A DNA stretch of 64,000 nt from Verrucomicrobiota bacterium (GCA_004293445.1 RDYP01000002.1:158245-222244); one strand, 5' to 3'; shown: positions 48,749 to 58,496, counted from the stretch's first letter. Translations and numbers: made by a program. The notes: a model not told the origin generated them from the letters alone.

Positions 48749-49807
48749 TCAGGCGTGGGACCCGGATCGGCTCTCCAGAGCCTTGATCCGTTCGACCAGC
48801 TTTGGAAGCTGCCGAACCATCGCTCGCGAACGCTGCTCGTCCATAAAAGGCCGTGCCGGCATCCCGCCATAGGTCTGGCCGCCCTCAAGATCAGCCGTCG
48901 CTCCGGCACGGGCCGCCAATACCGACTTGGCTCCAATTTTCACGTGACCGCCAACGCCAGCCTGAGCGGCAACGACCACGTAATCTCCGGTCCGAGAACT
49001 TCCGGCAATGCCACTCTGCGATACCAAGAGGCAGTGCTTTCCAAGCTGCACATTGTGGGCAACCTGGACCAAATTATCGATTTTGGTTCCTTCCCCGATC
49101 ACCGTGCGACCGAAACGCGCCCGATCGATGGCACTGTTCGCACCGACCTCCACGTCGTCTCGGATTTCAACAATGCCGACCTGATCGATTTTCACATGAT
49201 GACCATCGATCACTTCGTAGCCATAGCCATCGGATCCAATGACCGCACCCGGCTGGAGAATCACCCGATCGCCCAGAATGCAGCGCTCACGAACGGTAAC
49301 GTTGGCATGCAAGAGGCAGTCACGGCCGATTCGAACCCCCTCGCCCACGACCGAATTCGGTCCGATCTCGCTGCCGTCGCCAATTTCGGCGCCCGCCATC
49401 ACGACCGCGCCAGCATGAATGCGCACCTTGGCGGCATCAAAGCGAGCCGACTCATCCACCACGGCTCGAGGATGAATCCCCGGCGCGAAAGAACGAGCGA
49501 CAGCGGCCACGAAATGTTTCACGGCCAGCCCGAATGCATACGACGGATTCTCCGCAGCGATCAAAGCACAACCGAGAGGCCCCTCACTCACTCCGCGAGG
49601 CACGATGACCACGCCCGCGCGGGTATTCAGATACTGAGCACGATACTTTTCGTTACCGAGAAACGACAATTCGGAAGGACCCGCTTCATCGAGAGCAGCG
49701 ATCCCATCGATCAAAAAATCGAGCTCGCCGCGGACGATGTCACCATCGACCAAACGGGCGAGCTCGGAGAGTTTCAAGACCACGGAAGAATGGGGTCTCG
49801 CAATCAC
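48749..49807 (-). CDS. lpxD: UDP-3-O-acylglucosamine N-acyltransferase
   Basis: Third step of lipid A synthesis: adds the second acyl chain from ACP to UDP-3-O-acylglucosamine. The 352-residue protein has the N-terminal LpxD-type uridine-binding domain (LSELARLVDGDIVRG). A long left-handed beta-helix follows, with the family phrase GSDGYGYEV, the catalytic His region QVAHNVQLGKHCLLVSQSGI and the Gly/Ala-rich loop AGVGGHVKIG. It ends with a short helix. The ATG at 49807 overlaps the skp stop by three bases (ATGA), so the two are translationally coupled. Confidence 0.96.
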   Translation of the reverse strand: MIARPHSSVVLKLSELARLVDGDIVRGELDFLIDGIAALDEAGPSELSFLGNEKYRAQYLNTRAGVVIVPRGVSEGPLGCALIAAENPSYAFGLAVKHFVAAVARSFAPGIHPRAVVDESARFDAAKVRIHAGAVVMAGAEIGDGSEIGPNSVVGEGVRIGRDCLLHANVTVRERCILGDRVILQPGAVIGSDGYGYEVIDGHHVKIDQVGIVEIRDDVEVGANSAIDRARFGRTVIGEGTKIDNLVQVAHNVQLGKHCLLVSQSGIAGSSRTGDYVVVAAQAGVGGHVKIGAKSVLAARAGATADLEGGQTYGGMPARPFMDEQRSRAMVRQLPKLVERIKALESRSGSHA

Positions 49808-50433
49808 TTGCCAGCACCTTCAGAGGGCGCCGACTCCTCAGCTGGTGCCGCTTCAGCAGGAGCATCCTTGTTCAGATCCTTCAAAAGACCCGCCGTGATA
49901 TCGGTCGCATCCTTGGTGTAGAGAAAGAAAGGAACTTGCGAAGTACTGAGTCCCGACTTGTCGAAAACGTAGTCGTAGTCCTCACCCTTGGCCCGCTCTT
50001 CCACCAATTTGCGGATCTCCTCCAGAATACCCTTCATGCGCTGAACCATCTTCTCGTTGAGAAGCTGATTGCGGCGCTGCAAGAACTCGCGGCGCTCACG
50101 ATCCAATGCAATCCCTTCCTGCTGCTTGATGTTCCACTCGGTGAAAACGGTCTGCTTCGTGGAGTCAGCGATCGTAGGGTCCTCCAGCTTCTTGCGCATC
50201 GACTGCAATTCCGTGTCCAGTTCGCGAATGCGAGCCAATCGGTCGTTGTTGTCCTTCTGGATCCGGGCTCGCTCAACATTGATTTCCTTCTGCGCCTCGT
50301 TGGTGCGGTGATACTCCTTGAAGAGCTGCTGCATATCGACGGTGGCAATCTTCAACTTGCCCTCCTGCGCCGAAACAGCGCCGCAAAAAGCGACAGCGAG
50401 GACGAAGGCGGTGAATCGGCGGATGATGGTCAT
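49804..50433 (-). CDS. skp: OmpH/Skp family periplasmic chaperone
   Basis: A 209-residue periplasmic chaperone that holds unfolded outer membrane proteins for BamA. A signal peptide (TAFVLAVAFCGAVSA) precedes KIATVDMQQLFKEYHRT, the conserved Skp N-terminal core. Long coiled-coil tentacles span about 40-160. The acidic Pro/Ala-rich tail is a lineage feature. The usual order bamA-skp-lpxD is only partly kept: bamA is absent upstream. The ATG at 50433 is preferred; the frame runs upstream without similarity. Divergent from panC. Confidence 0.93.
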   Translation of the reverse strand: MTIIRRFTAFVLAVAFCGAVSAQEGKLKIATVDMQQLFKEYHRTNEAQKEINVERARIQKDNNDRLARIRELDTELQSMRKKLEDPTIADSTKQTVFTEWNIKQQEGIALDRERREFLQRRNQLLNEKMVQRMKGILEEIRKLVEERAKGEDYDYVFDKSGLSTSQVPFFLYTKDATDITAGLLKDLNKDAPAEAAPAEESAPSEGAGK

Positions 50434-50549
50434 GAATGATTGAGGTTTCCCGTAGGATCGCGGCGGAGATTGCACCGAAAATCCGGAGGCGTCAACGTCC
50501 CATCCGGTCCTTGCCGGCGGACCGACAAACAGTGACACTCGCCGCCACG

Positions 50550-51395
50550 ATGAGGATCGCCACCACCCCCGCAATGCTGCGTCAGGAACTCGCAGGGCCA
50601 CGGCAAAGACTGGTTCTGGTGCCCACCATGGGTGCCTTGCACGATGGCCATCTGGCCCTCGTCCAGCGCGCCCGCGAAGCCGCCGGACCAGCTGGATGGG
50701 TCGCGGTGTCCATCTTCGTCAACCCCATCCAGTTCGACCGACCCGGCGACCTTGCCAACTACCCGCAACCCCTGACCGAAGACCTCGAAAAATGCCGCGC
50801 GGCGGGCGTCGATCTGGTTTTCTGCCCCGATCAGACCGCGATGTATCTCCCCGACCGATCCATCACCGTAACCGAATCACTGCTCTCCCGGCAGCTCTGC
50901 GGTGCGACTCGCCCCGGACATTTCGACGGCGTCTGCACAGTCGTAATCAAACTCTTCAATCTCTTCCAAGCCGATGCGGCCGTATTCGGCGAAAAAGATG
51001 TTCAGCAGCTCGCCATCATTCGCCGGATGGTCCGCGACCTCGATCTCCCCGTCGACATCATCGCGCACCCGACGATCCGCGAGCACGATGGCCTGGCGAT
51101 GTCCTCCCGCAATGTGCGACTCCTCCCCGAACACCGGGCGGATGCTCCCCGAATTCATCGCGCACTCGAGGCCACCCGCTCCCTCCTCCGCTGCGGAGAA
51201 CGCAACGCCGCCCCTTTCCTCGCCGCGGCCCGAAAGCATCTCGAGGATTCCCCATTCCTCCGAATCGACTACTTGGAGATGGTCGATGCCGAGACTCTCG
51301 AACCGATCGGACGCATCCAGCGCCCTGCCGTCATGGCCACCGCGGTCTTCTATGGCGAGGTCCGCCTCATCGATCACGCCACCTTGCTCCCCTGA
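50550..51395 (+). CDS. panC: Pantothenate synthetase
   Basis: Joins pantoate and beta-alanine with ATP to make pantothenate. The 281-residue product has the HIGH-like VPTMGALHDGH (25-34), then SIFVNPIQFDRPGDL, RPGHFDGVCTVVIKLFN, GEKDVQQLAIIRRMVRDL and the KMSKS-like DGLAMSSRN. This is the complete signature. The ATG at 50550 is the natural start; longer frames overlap the skp start region. Its 3' end overlaps the 3' end of lnt on the other strand by 22 bp. Confidence 0.96.
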   Translation: MRIATTPAMLRQELAGPRQRLVLVPTMGALHDGHLALVQRAREAAGPAGWVAVSIFVNPIQFDRPGDLANYPQPLTEDLEKCRAAGVDLVFCPDQTAMYLPDRSITVTESLLSRQLCGATRPGHFDGVCTVVIKLFNLFQADAAVFGEKDVQQLAIIRRMVRDLDLPVDIIAHPTIREHDGLAMSSRNVRLLPEHRADAPRIHRALEATRSLLRCGERNAAPFLAAARKHLEDSPFLRIDYLEMVDAETLEPIGRIQRPAVMATAVFYGEVRLIDHATLLP

Positions 51396-53170
51396 GCACG
51401 GCACGGCCAAGCGACGAAAATCACTCCCGCCATCGCTAGACCTAGAACACCCCAGTCCCCCACTAGGGCATAAAGCGTGAATGGCGGCTTCTTCGGGATA
51501 TCGACCTCCACGAGCAAATGACCACGGGTGAAATGCCCACCACGCCCGTCCCGCAATTCCTGAACCCGCCCATCCCCATCCGGGTGCGCCGTCAATCCCG
51601 TCGCCGTGACCGCCGCACTCACCCCGGTGTTCGCGCAGCGCAGCATCGGTCGCCGTAGCTCGATCGACCTGAAGCGCGCATTCGCGAAATGCTGCGCCGC
51701 CGCCGGACTCTCTTTAAACCAGCCGTCATTGGTCACATTCACGATCAACTGCGGACCACCACGCACAAACCTCCTCATCAAGCGCGGCACACTGTCCTCG
51801 AAACAAATCGTCGGGATCAAACCCACCTCTTCTCCGCGCAGATCCAGCATCACCGGATCCAAGCTCTCACCTTTGCTAAACGAGCCACCATACTCGACCC
51901 CGGCCTGCTTCTCGTAAATCGACGCAAGGAAAGGCAGCGATTCGACGAGCGGAATGTATTCGCCGAAAATGACCAGATGTCGCTTCCGGAAACTTCGCAG
52001 CGACCCGTCCGGCGGAAATGCCACCAGGGAATTCCACACCCGCGGATTCTCCTTCATCACCAAGCCCTCCGGAACCTCCTCCGCCTCAATCTCGTTGAGC
52101 CCCATCACCATCGTGAAATCCCCAGCCTCACGGATGCGATCAAGCGAGATCCAATTCTCACGCCCCATACCCCAAACCCCATCCGCGGCGCTCAGCACAC
52201 GCCCGGTCAAGGCAGTCTCCGGCCAGACGATCCAATCCGGCGTCTTCAACTCGATCCCCCCCTCGTTCGCCTCGCCCATCGCTTCGCCCAATCTCCGCTG
52301 GTCGTCCGCCTCAATGGCTTCCAAGCCCTTCAAAGTCTCGTCTTCATACCCCAAATGAATGTCTGTCGCGCTCCACAACTGTTGGCTCGCATCCTGCGGA
52401 ATGTTCAGTTGGACCAGCAAGGCTCTCAAGCGGATCGACTCGCCTTTGCCGACCGTCGCCAAGCGCCAAATCCCGTAGCACGTTACCAGCGCCAGGACCA
52501 TCGCAGCCATCGCGAAGTCGAAGTGGGGTCGCAAGCGCCCTTCACGAGCACCGCGCGCGAGACGACGCCCCACCTGCACGATGACCCCCTGCAAGAAGAT
52601 CGGCAGGATCGACAAACCGACCACGCCTAGCAGATCGGCCGCTTGGGCGATCACCGGCGTCTTGTGAAAAGCGACCCCCAAGCTGTTCCAACCGAATCCC
52701 GTGAACAACCAACCCCGCGCACACTCAAGTCCGGCCCACACGGAGCCACAGGCAAAGGCGTAGCGCAAACTCCGCAAGGAAACCGCCCAAGGCTTCTTCA
52801 CCGACAGCGACGACCCAAGACCAGCCGCATCGCCCTCCATCCGCCAAGGATTTCCCAGCGTCGCCGCGAAGATCGACCACAGCATTGGAAACAAGGCCAG
52901 ATAAGCCGCCAATGCCAACCACCCCGCATCGCTAACAGTGCGCAGCCAAGACAAATTCGGCAGGAAAAAAGCGAGCCCTGTTAGAAAGCCGAGCATCGCA
53001 GCCCTCCGCTTCCGCCGCCTCTCATCCAACGTCCAGAGCGCGATCAGCAAGGGAATGAAAACCACCCAAACCAAAACCCCGACGTCAAAGGGCGGAAACA
53101 ACAAGGCCATGCCGCCTCCGCAGGATAGGGAGGCCAGCAGGCGAAGACGAAATCGATTGGAGGGACTCAT
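51374..53170 (-). CDS. lnt: Apolipoprotein N-acyltransferase
   Basis: Completes triacylated lipoproteins in the inner membrane. The 598-residue length is longer than E. coli Lnt (about 510) because of extra segments in the nitrilase domain. An N-terminal membrane region of about seven helices (SCGGGMALLFPPFDVGVLVW and following) is followed by the nitrilase fold. The catalytic triad is Glu in WPETAL, Lys in FRKRHLVIFGEYIPL and Cys in IPTICFEDSVP. A last membrane helix ends the protein. The ATG at 53170 is chosen; the frame extends 32 codons upstream without membrane character. Confidence 0.94.
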   Translation of the reverse strand: MSPSNRFRLRLLASLSCGGGMALLFPPFDVGVLVWVVFIPLLIALWTLDERRRKRRAAMLGFLTGLAFFLPNLSWLRTVSDAGWLALAAYLALFPMLWSIFAATLGNPWRMEGDAAGLGSSLSVKKPWAVSLRSLRYAFACGSVWAGLECARGWLFTGFGWNSLGVAFHKTPVIAQAADLLGVVGLSILPIFLQGVIVQVGRRLARGAREGRLRPHFDFAMAAMVLALVTCYGIWRLATVGKGESIRLRALLVQLNIPQDASQQLWSATDIHLGYEDETLKGLEAIEADDQRRLGEAMGEANEGGIELKTPDWIVWPETALTGRVLSAADGVWGMGRENWISLDRIREAGDFTMVMGLNEIEAEEVPEGLVMKENPRVWNSLVAFPPDGSLRSFRKRHLVIFGEYIPLVESLPFLASIYEKQAGVEYGGSFSKGESLDPVMLDLRGEEVGLIPTICFEDSVPRLMRRFVRGGPQLIVNVTNDGWFKESPAAAQHFANARFRSIELRRPMLRCANTGVSAAVTATGLTAHPDGDGRVQELRDGRGGHFTRGHLLVEVDIPKKPPFTLYALVGDWGVLGLAMAGVIFVAWPCRAQGSKVA

Positions 53171-53266
53171 GAGACGCAAAAATGAACAACTACCTCGACT
53201 TCCGCCGACGACGGGACAGGGACGATCCCTCTCCCGTGCCAGTTCTAGCTCCGGCGCGAAACCCAT

Positions 53267-55198
53267 TCACGCCATCCGCGCCTTCGCGTCCACCTCGATC
53301 GCCACCCACAGGGCGTCCAGCCCGGCCCCGACTTTTTCGCGCGATCCCGCCAAGTCGGAACTCGGTGCCGCTTTGCCAAAAAGATAGAATTTGATCTTCG
53401 GCTCGGTCCCGGATGGACGGACCGCAAACGAACGACCATCGGCAAGCTCAACGAAGAGCATTTTCTCTTTCGGCAGCGCGTCGCCCTCCGCATCAAACAA
53501 ATCCTGAGTGGCGAAATCGCGGATCGAGACCACCGCGCTGCCATCGACCTCCGACGGCGGATGTGCCGAATAGGAAGCCGCCAAGGCCTGGATCTTGGCA
53601 GCACCGTCGGCACCCTCCATCACCAGCGACTTGCCGCGCTCCTCATGATAACCGAACTCCACGAAAATGTCGTCCAGCAGATCCGCCAAAGTCTTGCCGC
53701 ACGACTTCGCGTAAGCAGCGACCTCGGCGAACATGACCGCCGCCCCATTCCCGTCCTTATCGCGAACGAAGTCGCAACCCAGATAACCGTAACTCTCCTC
53801 GCCGCCAAAAAGGAAGAAGCGCGAATACTCCAAACGCAAGGCGCGGGTCGTTGCCTCGTCAAGAGAACGATAGTCCCCACCCTTCTTGTCGGCCGGTATC
53901 GCCTCCTCATACTTCCGCAACTTCTCGGCGATGTATTTGAAACCCGTCAGGGTGTCCACCACACCAATCCCATAACGATCGGCAATCGCACGCTGAAGCT
54001 CCGTCGTGACATAGGTCTTCACAAACAGTGCGCGGGCCCGTGTCGCATCGTTGAGCCAACCGATCTCAAAGGCCGTTTTGACCCGATACCACGCCATCAA
54101 GGAACCGATCTGATTTCCGGTCAGCAGACGCATCTCTCCCGCAGCATCACGCACCGCAACGCCCATTCGATCGTTGTCAGGGTCGGTGCCGATCACGATC
54201 TCCGCCCCTTCTTTCAGAGCCAGCTCGATCGCCATTTTCAATGCGGGCGCGTTCTCAGGATTCGGAGAATCCACCGTCGGGAATCGACCATCCTGAATAT
54301 CCTGCTCCGGCACCGTCACGACGTCGAAACCAAGCTCACGGAGCATCGGCACGATGATCACCCCACCCACTCCGTGCAAATTCGTGTAAACCACCCGCGT
54401 CTTCGATCCCGCCAACAACTCCGGCCGCATCAACAGCGACTTCAGACGCTCCATGTAGCAACGATCGATCTCCGCACCGAGCGTTGTCACACTGCCCTGC
54501 TCCGCCGTCGGCAGCGCCTCGTAAATCTCGCTCTCCAAGGCGTTGACCTCAGCAATGATCGCGGAGGCATGAGGCTCTACGATCTGCGCCCCATCGTTGA
54601 AATACGCCTTGAAACCATTGTCGTGCGAAGGGTTGTGACTGGCCGTCAAAACCACCCCAGCATCCGCCCGCAACTCGCGGATGGAAAAAGAAAGTTGCGG
54701 CGTGGCACGCCCGGACTCGAACAGAAAGGCATCGCAACCCAGCTCAGCCGCGGTCTTCGCGCAGAACTCGGCGAAGTCCCGGGAAAAATGACGCGTGTCA
54801 TGGGCGAAGACCAGCTTCGGCCGACGCCCCGCCCCAACGTGACGCTTCGCATAGGCGATCAAGCCGCGAACCGCCCGCGAGACATTGAAAAAATTCATCG
54901 TCGCCGTGCCCGCGCAAGGATGCTCGGGACGCCCGTTCGGCCCACCCGCACCCTGCTCGGCGGCCGTCACCACGCGACCGATGGTTCGACCACGCAATCC
55001 CCCGGTTCCGAAGGCCAAAGTCTTGAAAAACCGATCATTGAGCTCCTGCCACTGGCCGCCAGCAGCAAGCTCGGCCACGGCAGCCTCCGCCACTGGCGAA
55101 GCAGATCCACGAAGTAGAAGATCGATGTTCTTGCGGGAGCTCTCAAGCAGCTGCCCGGAAGCGAGGGCTTGGTCGAGAAGGGAGGAAAGGTCGCTCAT
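53267..55198 (-). CDS. Alpha-D-phosphohexomutase (phosphoglucomutase-type)
   Basis: A 643-residue phospho-sugar mutase of the longer bacterial type (phosphoglucomutase or phosphomannomutase). All four active-site loops are visible: the phosphoserine in TASHNPSHDNG (185-195, Ser187), the metal loop GTDPDNDRMG, the sugar loop GGEESYGYL and the phosphate loop RPSGTEPKIKFY. The N-terminal segment has GTGGLRG (64-70). Substrate preference cannot be settled from sequence alone. The ATG at 55198 is preferred; upstream codons overlap the divergent methyltransferase gene. Confidence 0.94.
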   Translation of the reverse strand: MSDLSSLLDQALASGQLLESSRKNIDLLLRGSASPVAEAAVAELAAGGQWQELNDRFFKTLAFGTGGLRGRTIGRVVTAAEQGAGGPNGRPEHPCAGTATMNFFNVSRAVRGLIAYAKRHVGAGRRPKLVFAHDTRHFSRDFAEFCAKTAAELGCDAFLFESGRATPQLSFSIRELRADAGVVLTASHNPSHDNGFKAYFNDGAQIVEPHASAIIAEVNALESEIYEALPTAEQGSVTTLGAEIDRCYMERLKSLLMRPELLAGSKTRVVYTNLHGVGGVIIVPMLRELGFDVVTVPEQDIQDGRFPTVDSPNPENAPALKMAIELALKEGAEIVIGTDPDNDRMGVAVRDAAGEMRLLTGNQIGSLMAWYRVKTAFEIGWLNDATRARALFVKTYVTTELQRAIADRYGIGVVDTLTGFKYIAEKLRKYEEAIPADKKGGDYRSLDEATTRALRLEYSRFFLFGGEESYGYLGCDFVRDKDGNGAAVMFAEVAAYAKSCGKTLADLLDDIFVEFGYHEERGKSLVMEGADGAAKIQALAASYSAHPPSEVDGSAVVSIRDFATQDLFDAEGDALPKEKMLFVELADGRSFAVRPSGTEPKIKFYLFGKAAPSSDLAGSREKVGAGLDALWVAIEVDAKARMA

Positions 55199-55229
55199 TT
55201 CGCGCTGGATGCTAGCGGCCCAATCCCTC

Positions 55230-56138
55230 ATGGCAATGCCTCCCATGCGACATTTGCTTGAAGCCGCCCTCGCCCGCCGCAGCTCATTGCGGCGGCCGGG
55301 GACCAATGCCCTGCGCTTGATCGACGGCGATGGCGACAATCTCCCCGGCCTCGAACTCGAAGACTTCGCCGGGCGCTGGCTCCTGTCCACCCGCGACCGC
55401 CAACCACCCCGCGAACTCCTCGCATGGCTCCGTGATCAAGGCCGCCCCGTCTATTGGAAACGTCTGGACCAACAGCAAAAGGAATCACCTTCCTACCTCT
55501 GCGGCTCCGAACAGGACCAGCCCTTCACCATTCAAGAAAGCGATCTCGCCTTCGAGATCTCATTCCAGTCCGGCTACTCGCAAGGCATCTTCCTCGATCA
55601 ACGCGACAATCGCAGCGCCCTCCGCAAACGCCTCGCCACCGGCCAGACCCTGCTCAATACCTTCGCCTACACCGGCGCCTTTTCCGTCTTCGCCGCCTCC
55701 GCCGGAGCGACCACAACGACACTCGACTTGGCGCAACCCTACCTCGATTGGGCAAAGCGAAACTTCGAGCTCAACGGATTCGCCCCTTCCGAACATCACT
55801 TTTGCAAAGGCGATACCTTTCACTGGCTCGCCCGCTTCGCAAAACAAGGCCGCACGTTCGACGGCATCGTGCTCGATCCTCCCACCTTCTCCCGCGACAA
55901 GGACGGCAAAGTCTTCCGCGTCGAAAAAGACTACGGCAGCCTCGCCGAACTCGCCCTCTCCTGCCTCGCCCCGGGCGGCTTCCTGCTGGCCTCGACCAAC
56001 TGCCGCACCCTCTCGCCCCGCGACTTCGAACGCCAACTCCGCGCCGCCTCGCGCAAACCGGTCGAACTCCGCGCCGGCTCGATGCCCGCCGACTTCACCG
56101 CGGATCCCTACTTGAAAAGTGTCTGGGTCGAGACCTGA
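55230..56138 (+). CDS. Class I SAM-dependent methyltransferase, RlmI-like
   Basis: A 302-residue protein of the RlmI/RlmK 23S rRNA m5C or m2G methyltransferase group. An N-terminal part (ALRLIDGDGDNLPGLELEDF) is the truncated PUA-like region. It is followed by GYSQGIFLDQRDNR, motif I in LLNTFAYTGAFSVFAA, and the catalytic segment DGIVLDPPTFSRDKDG. ATGs at 55230, 55236 and 55245 are all possible starts; the protein is shorter than typical RlmI (about 395) because the PUA domain is reduced. Divergent from the mutase gene (31-bp gap). Confidence 0.88.
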   Translation: MAMPPMRHLLEAALARRSSLRRPGTNALRLIDGDGDNLPGLELEDFAGRWLLSTRDRQPPRELLAWLRDQGRPVYWKRLDQQQKESPSYLCGSEQDQPFTIQESDLAFEISFQSGYSQGIFLDQRDNRSALRKRLATGQTLLNTFAYTGAFSVFAASAGATTTTLDLAQPYLDWAKRNFELNGFAPSEHHFCKGDTFHWLARFAKQGRTFDGIVLDPPTFSRDKDGKVFRVEKDYGSLAELALSCLAPGGFLLASTNCRTLSPRDFERQLRAASRKPVELRAGSMPADFTADPYLKSVWVET

Positions 56139-56147
56139 TCCGGTCGC

Positions 56148-57128
56148 TCACTTTCCATCGGGATTCATCCCAGGAAGCATTCGCAGCCGCAGACCGTTTC
56201 CCTTGAAATCCATGTCGATGTTCAAGCGATCGATCCTTTCCCGAACTTCAGGCGGCGCAGCATCCTTGTCTTGAAGGGTATCATAGGGGCCCTCCCACTG
56301 AACGGTGCCGTCCTTGCCGAAAACCCGGACCGTCTTCCCACCGTTCTGCGACTCCAGCTCCACGCTGCCCTCGTCATCGAGCACTCGAATCGTGCTCGAA
56401 CTCTTGAACTGAAACGCCCCGCCGCCACCCGCATCCGGCTCCGCGAGTCCATCGAACATCCTCTCCATCCGCTCACCCATCACCCCACCCAAAAAGGCGT
56501 CCAAGCCAGGACGGCCGTCGATGCCACCAAATGCTCTCAAATTTTGCTCGATCGCTTCCTTCACCCGCCCCGCTTGATCTTCCGGCATCCCATCCAACTG
56601 CAAGGCATCGAGCGGAGCCAAGCCCGCCCCACCCGCAACCGCTGGTGGAGCGGCCGGTGCAACCACCAAAGCCACCCGCAATGCCTTCGCCTCACCACGA
56701 TGGATGAAGTCGATGTCCAACTCGTCGCCCGGCTTCCGCGCGGCAACTGCATCGCGCAGCTGCTCGTGGGTTGAAACCGCAAGACCCGCGACTTTCGTGA
56801 TCACATCATGATTCGCCAAGCCCGCCTTAGCCGCAGGACCGACCGGATCCAGAGAACGAACCAACAATCCCTCTCCCGGCTTCAAACCGAGATGCTCGCT
56901 CAGCAATTCCGGAACCGGCGAACCGCCGACCCCGAGATAAGCGCGCTCGACCGCTGGGGCGCGATTCTTCCGCGACTCCGCATGCTCAGAGCTTGGCTCC
57001 ACCACCCGACCGGGTGATGCCTGCGGAGGAATCGGCACCACGCTTTCCGGTGCCTCGATCGCCATGCCCGCGATGCCGCTTCCCAGCAAAGCAACAAATC
57101 CAAATGCGAATGGTCCTTTCATCATCAT
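56148..57128 (-). CDS. Exported PDZ domain protein
   Basis: A 326-residue periplasmic or membrane-anchored protein. A hydrophobic N-terminal segment (AFGFVALLGSGIAGMAI) is the signal or anchor. One PDZ domain covers about 58-150: YLGVGGSPVPELLSEHLGLK opens it, and GPAAKAGLANHDVITKVAG is the ligand-groove part. The C-terminal half is Gly-rich and ends in beta-type repeats. No protease domain follows, so it may bind a misfolded-protein C-terminus or a partner. Last of three co-directional genes after the sigma factor and its putative anti-sigma. Start at one of three consecutive ATGs (57128 used). Confidence 0.83.
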   Translation of the reverse strand: MMMKGPFAFGFVALLGSGIAGMAIEAPESVVPIPPQASPGRVVEPSSEHAESRKNRAPAVERAYLGVGGSPVPELLSEHLGLKPGEGLLVRSLDPVGPAAKAGLANHDVITKVAGLAVSTHEQLRDAVAARKPGDELDIDFIHRGEAKALRVALVVAPAAPPAVAGGAGLAPLDALQLDGMPEDQAGRVKEAIEQNLRAFGGIDGRPGLDAFLGGVMGERMERMFDGLAEPDAGGGGAFQFKSSSTIRVLDDEGSVELESQNGGKTVRVFGKDGTVQWEGPYDTLQDKDAAPPEVRERIDRLNIDMDFKGNGLRLRMLPGMNPDGK

Positions 57129-57176
57129 TTCGTTCTTTGGGAAAAAGCGCGGGATGCGCCCGCTTTTGTCCACCGC

Positions 57177-57794
57177 TCAGTCCATTTTCTCCGGCACGAT
57201 CAGATATTCCACGCGAGGCCGTTCGACCTCGATGATCTTGCCCTCGGCATTCCGATATTCCACCCGATCTTTGTAAATCACCCGAAGCATCCGCACCGGC
57301 TTGCCCTGCGCCGTCCAGCGCACTCCTTCATCGCTCGCTTCATCCAGTCCCGTCCCGACCGATGCCGGGACAAAACCCTCCGCCACGGGAAATTTTTCAC
57401 GCCCCGCCTGCGCAGCCCGGATCGGAGCCTGGCCCTCGCCGACCATCAAGGCGCTGAATGCACCCGCCACCGCCACCGCGGCAGCCGCCGCATACCAAGG
57501 CATTCTCGAGACCGGCTTCCTTTCAGCCTTCACGCCTCCCGGGAAGGCCAGAACCTTTCGCTCCGACGGAAAGGTCACACGCGACAACTTCGCCAGCGAT
57601 GCCGCCTCGAAGCCCGCAGGCAAGGCCGAAGGACTCATCCCGACAAGCTCCGTCTCCACGCCCGACATCGCCGGATCTTTCTGCTGAAGTCGCCCCTCGA
57701 GGGCAGCCAGCAGGCGCACCATGCACGCTTCATCCGGCACACCCGGACGCAGGCCCTTCAACGTGTTCTCGATCTCCTGAAGTTCTAGTTCCAT
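57177..57794 (-). CDS. Putative membrane anti-sigma factor
   Basis: A 205-residue protein with a cytoplasmic N-terminal region of about 96 residues, starting MELELQEIENTLKGLRPGVP, and one membrane helix at about 98-117 (WYAAAAAVAVAGAFSALMVG). The periplasmic C-terminal 85 residues end in a charged beta hairpin (VIYKDRVEYRNAEGKIIEVE). It lies 24 bp after the ECF sigma gene, the usual place for its anti-sigma, although no HxxxCxxC zinc motif is present. The function is inferred from position and topology, not from sequence similarity. Confidence 0.7.
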   Translation of the reverse strand: MELELQEIENTLKGLRPGVPDEACMVRLLAALEGRLQQKDPAMSGVETELVGMSPSALPAGFEAASLAKLSRVTFPSERKVLAFPGGVKAERKPVSRMPWYAAAAAVAVAGAFSALMVGEGQAPIRAAQAGREKFPVAEGFVPASVGTGLDEASDEGVRWTAQGKPVRMLRVIYKDRVEYRNAEGKIIEVERPRVEYLIVPEKMD

Positions 57795-57818
57795 GCTTCT
57801 GACAACTTTCACTCGGCT

Positions 57819-58412
57819 TCAAATCGAAAGGTCCCCCTTGCGGCGCGACGAAGAGAGCTTCTTCTTCAAGGCTTCCAAACCATAGCGATACCGGGACGCC
57901 GCTGTGTTCGGCGAAATCTCCAAGGCCTCGCCAATCTCCGCGAAAGTCTGTTCGCCCCAAACTTTCATCACGACCACCTCCGCGAACTTTGACGGCAATT
58001 CTTTCAAGCCCGCCTCCAACAAGCAGCGCGTCTCGTCATCCGAAGATTCACTCTCGAACCAAGGATCGCACAGTTCCCCCACCGCCCCCCCACCGTCTCC
58101 TCCCACCGCATCCTCGCGGCGCTTCCGCCGATCGTCACGCCGACCGAGATCGATCGAAAGCCTTCGGATCGTCGTGAATAGATAAGGCATCCACGCCTCC
58201 TGCCCGCCCACGAAATCGCCGGATTCCAGTTTCTCAACCAGCTTCACCAAGGCATCCTGCACGATGTCCTCGGCGTCCTGCGGCGATCGCGACTGCTGCC
58301 GCGCGAATAACAACAACCTCGGTCCATGCTCCACCAACCACTCACGCCACGCGTGGGTGGAAGACGACGGAATTTCTGCAGCGACACTGTTCACGATGTC
58401 TTCGGGATCCAT
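57819..58412 (-). CDS. RNA polymerase sigma factor, ECF type
   Basis: A 197-residue sigma-70 family factor of the ECF group. Region 2 covers about 30-95, with QDAEDIVQDALVKLVEKL and the DNA-melting part PYLFTTIRRLSIDLGRRDDR. An acidic, Gly-rich linker leads to region 4 at about 135-190 (LPSKFAEVVVMKVWGEQTFA then EIGEALEISPNTAASRYRYG). No N- or C-terminal extra domain is present. The start at 58412 (MDPEDIVNSV) is the first ATG; the frame is open 22 codons upstream. It heads the anti-sigma/PDZ cassette, 84 bp downstream of uvrA on the same strand. Confidence 0.92.
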   Translation of the reverse strand: MDPEDIVNSVAAEIPSSSTHAWREWLVEHGPRLLLFARQQSRSPQDAEDIVQDALVKLVEKLESGDFVGGQEAWMPYLFTTIRRLSIDLGRRDDRRKRREDAVGGDGGGAVGELCDPWFESESSDDETRCLLEAGLKELPSKFAEVVVMKVWGEQTFAEIGEALEISPNTAASRYRYGLEALKKKLSSSRRKGDLSI

Positions 58413-58496
58413 GGCAAAAGCGACCTCGCGCCCAATGTTTGTCTGCCAAATAAAACCCCCACCGGTCCAAGTGGTCAAGGAAGCCCCTATCGCCGC

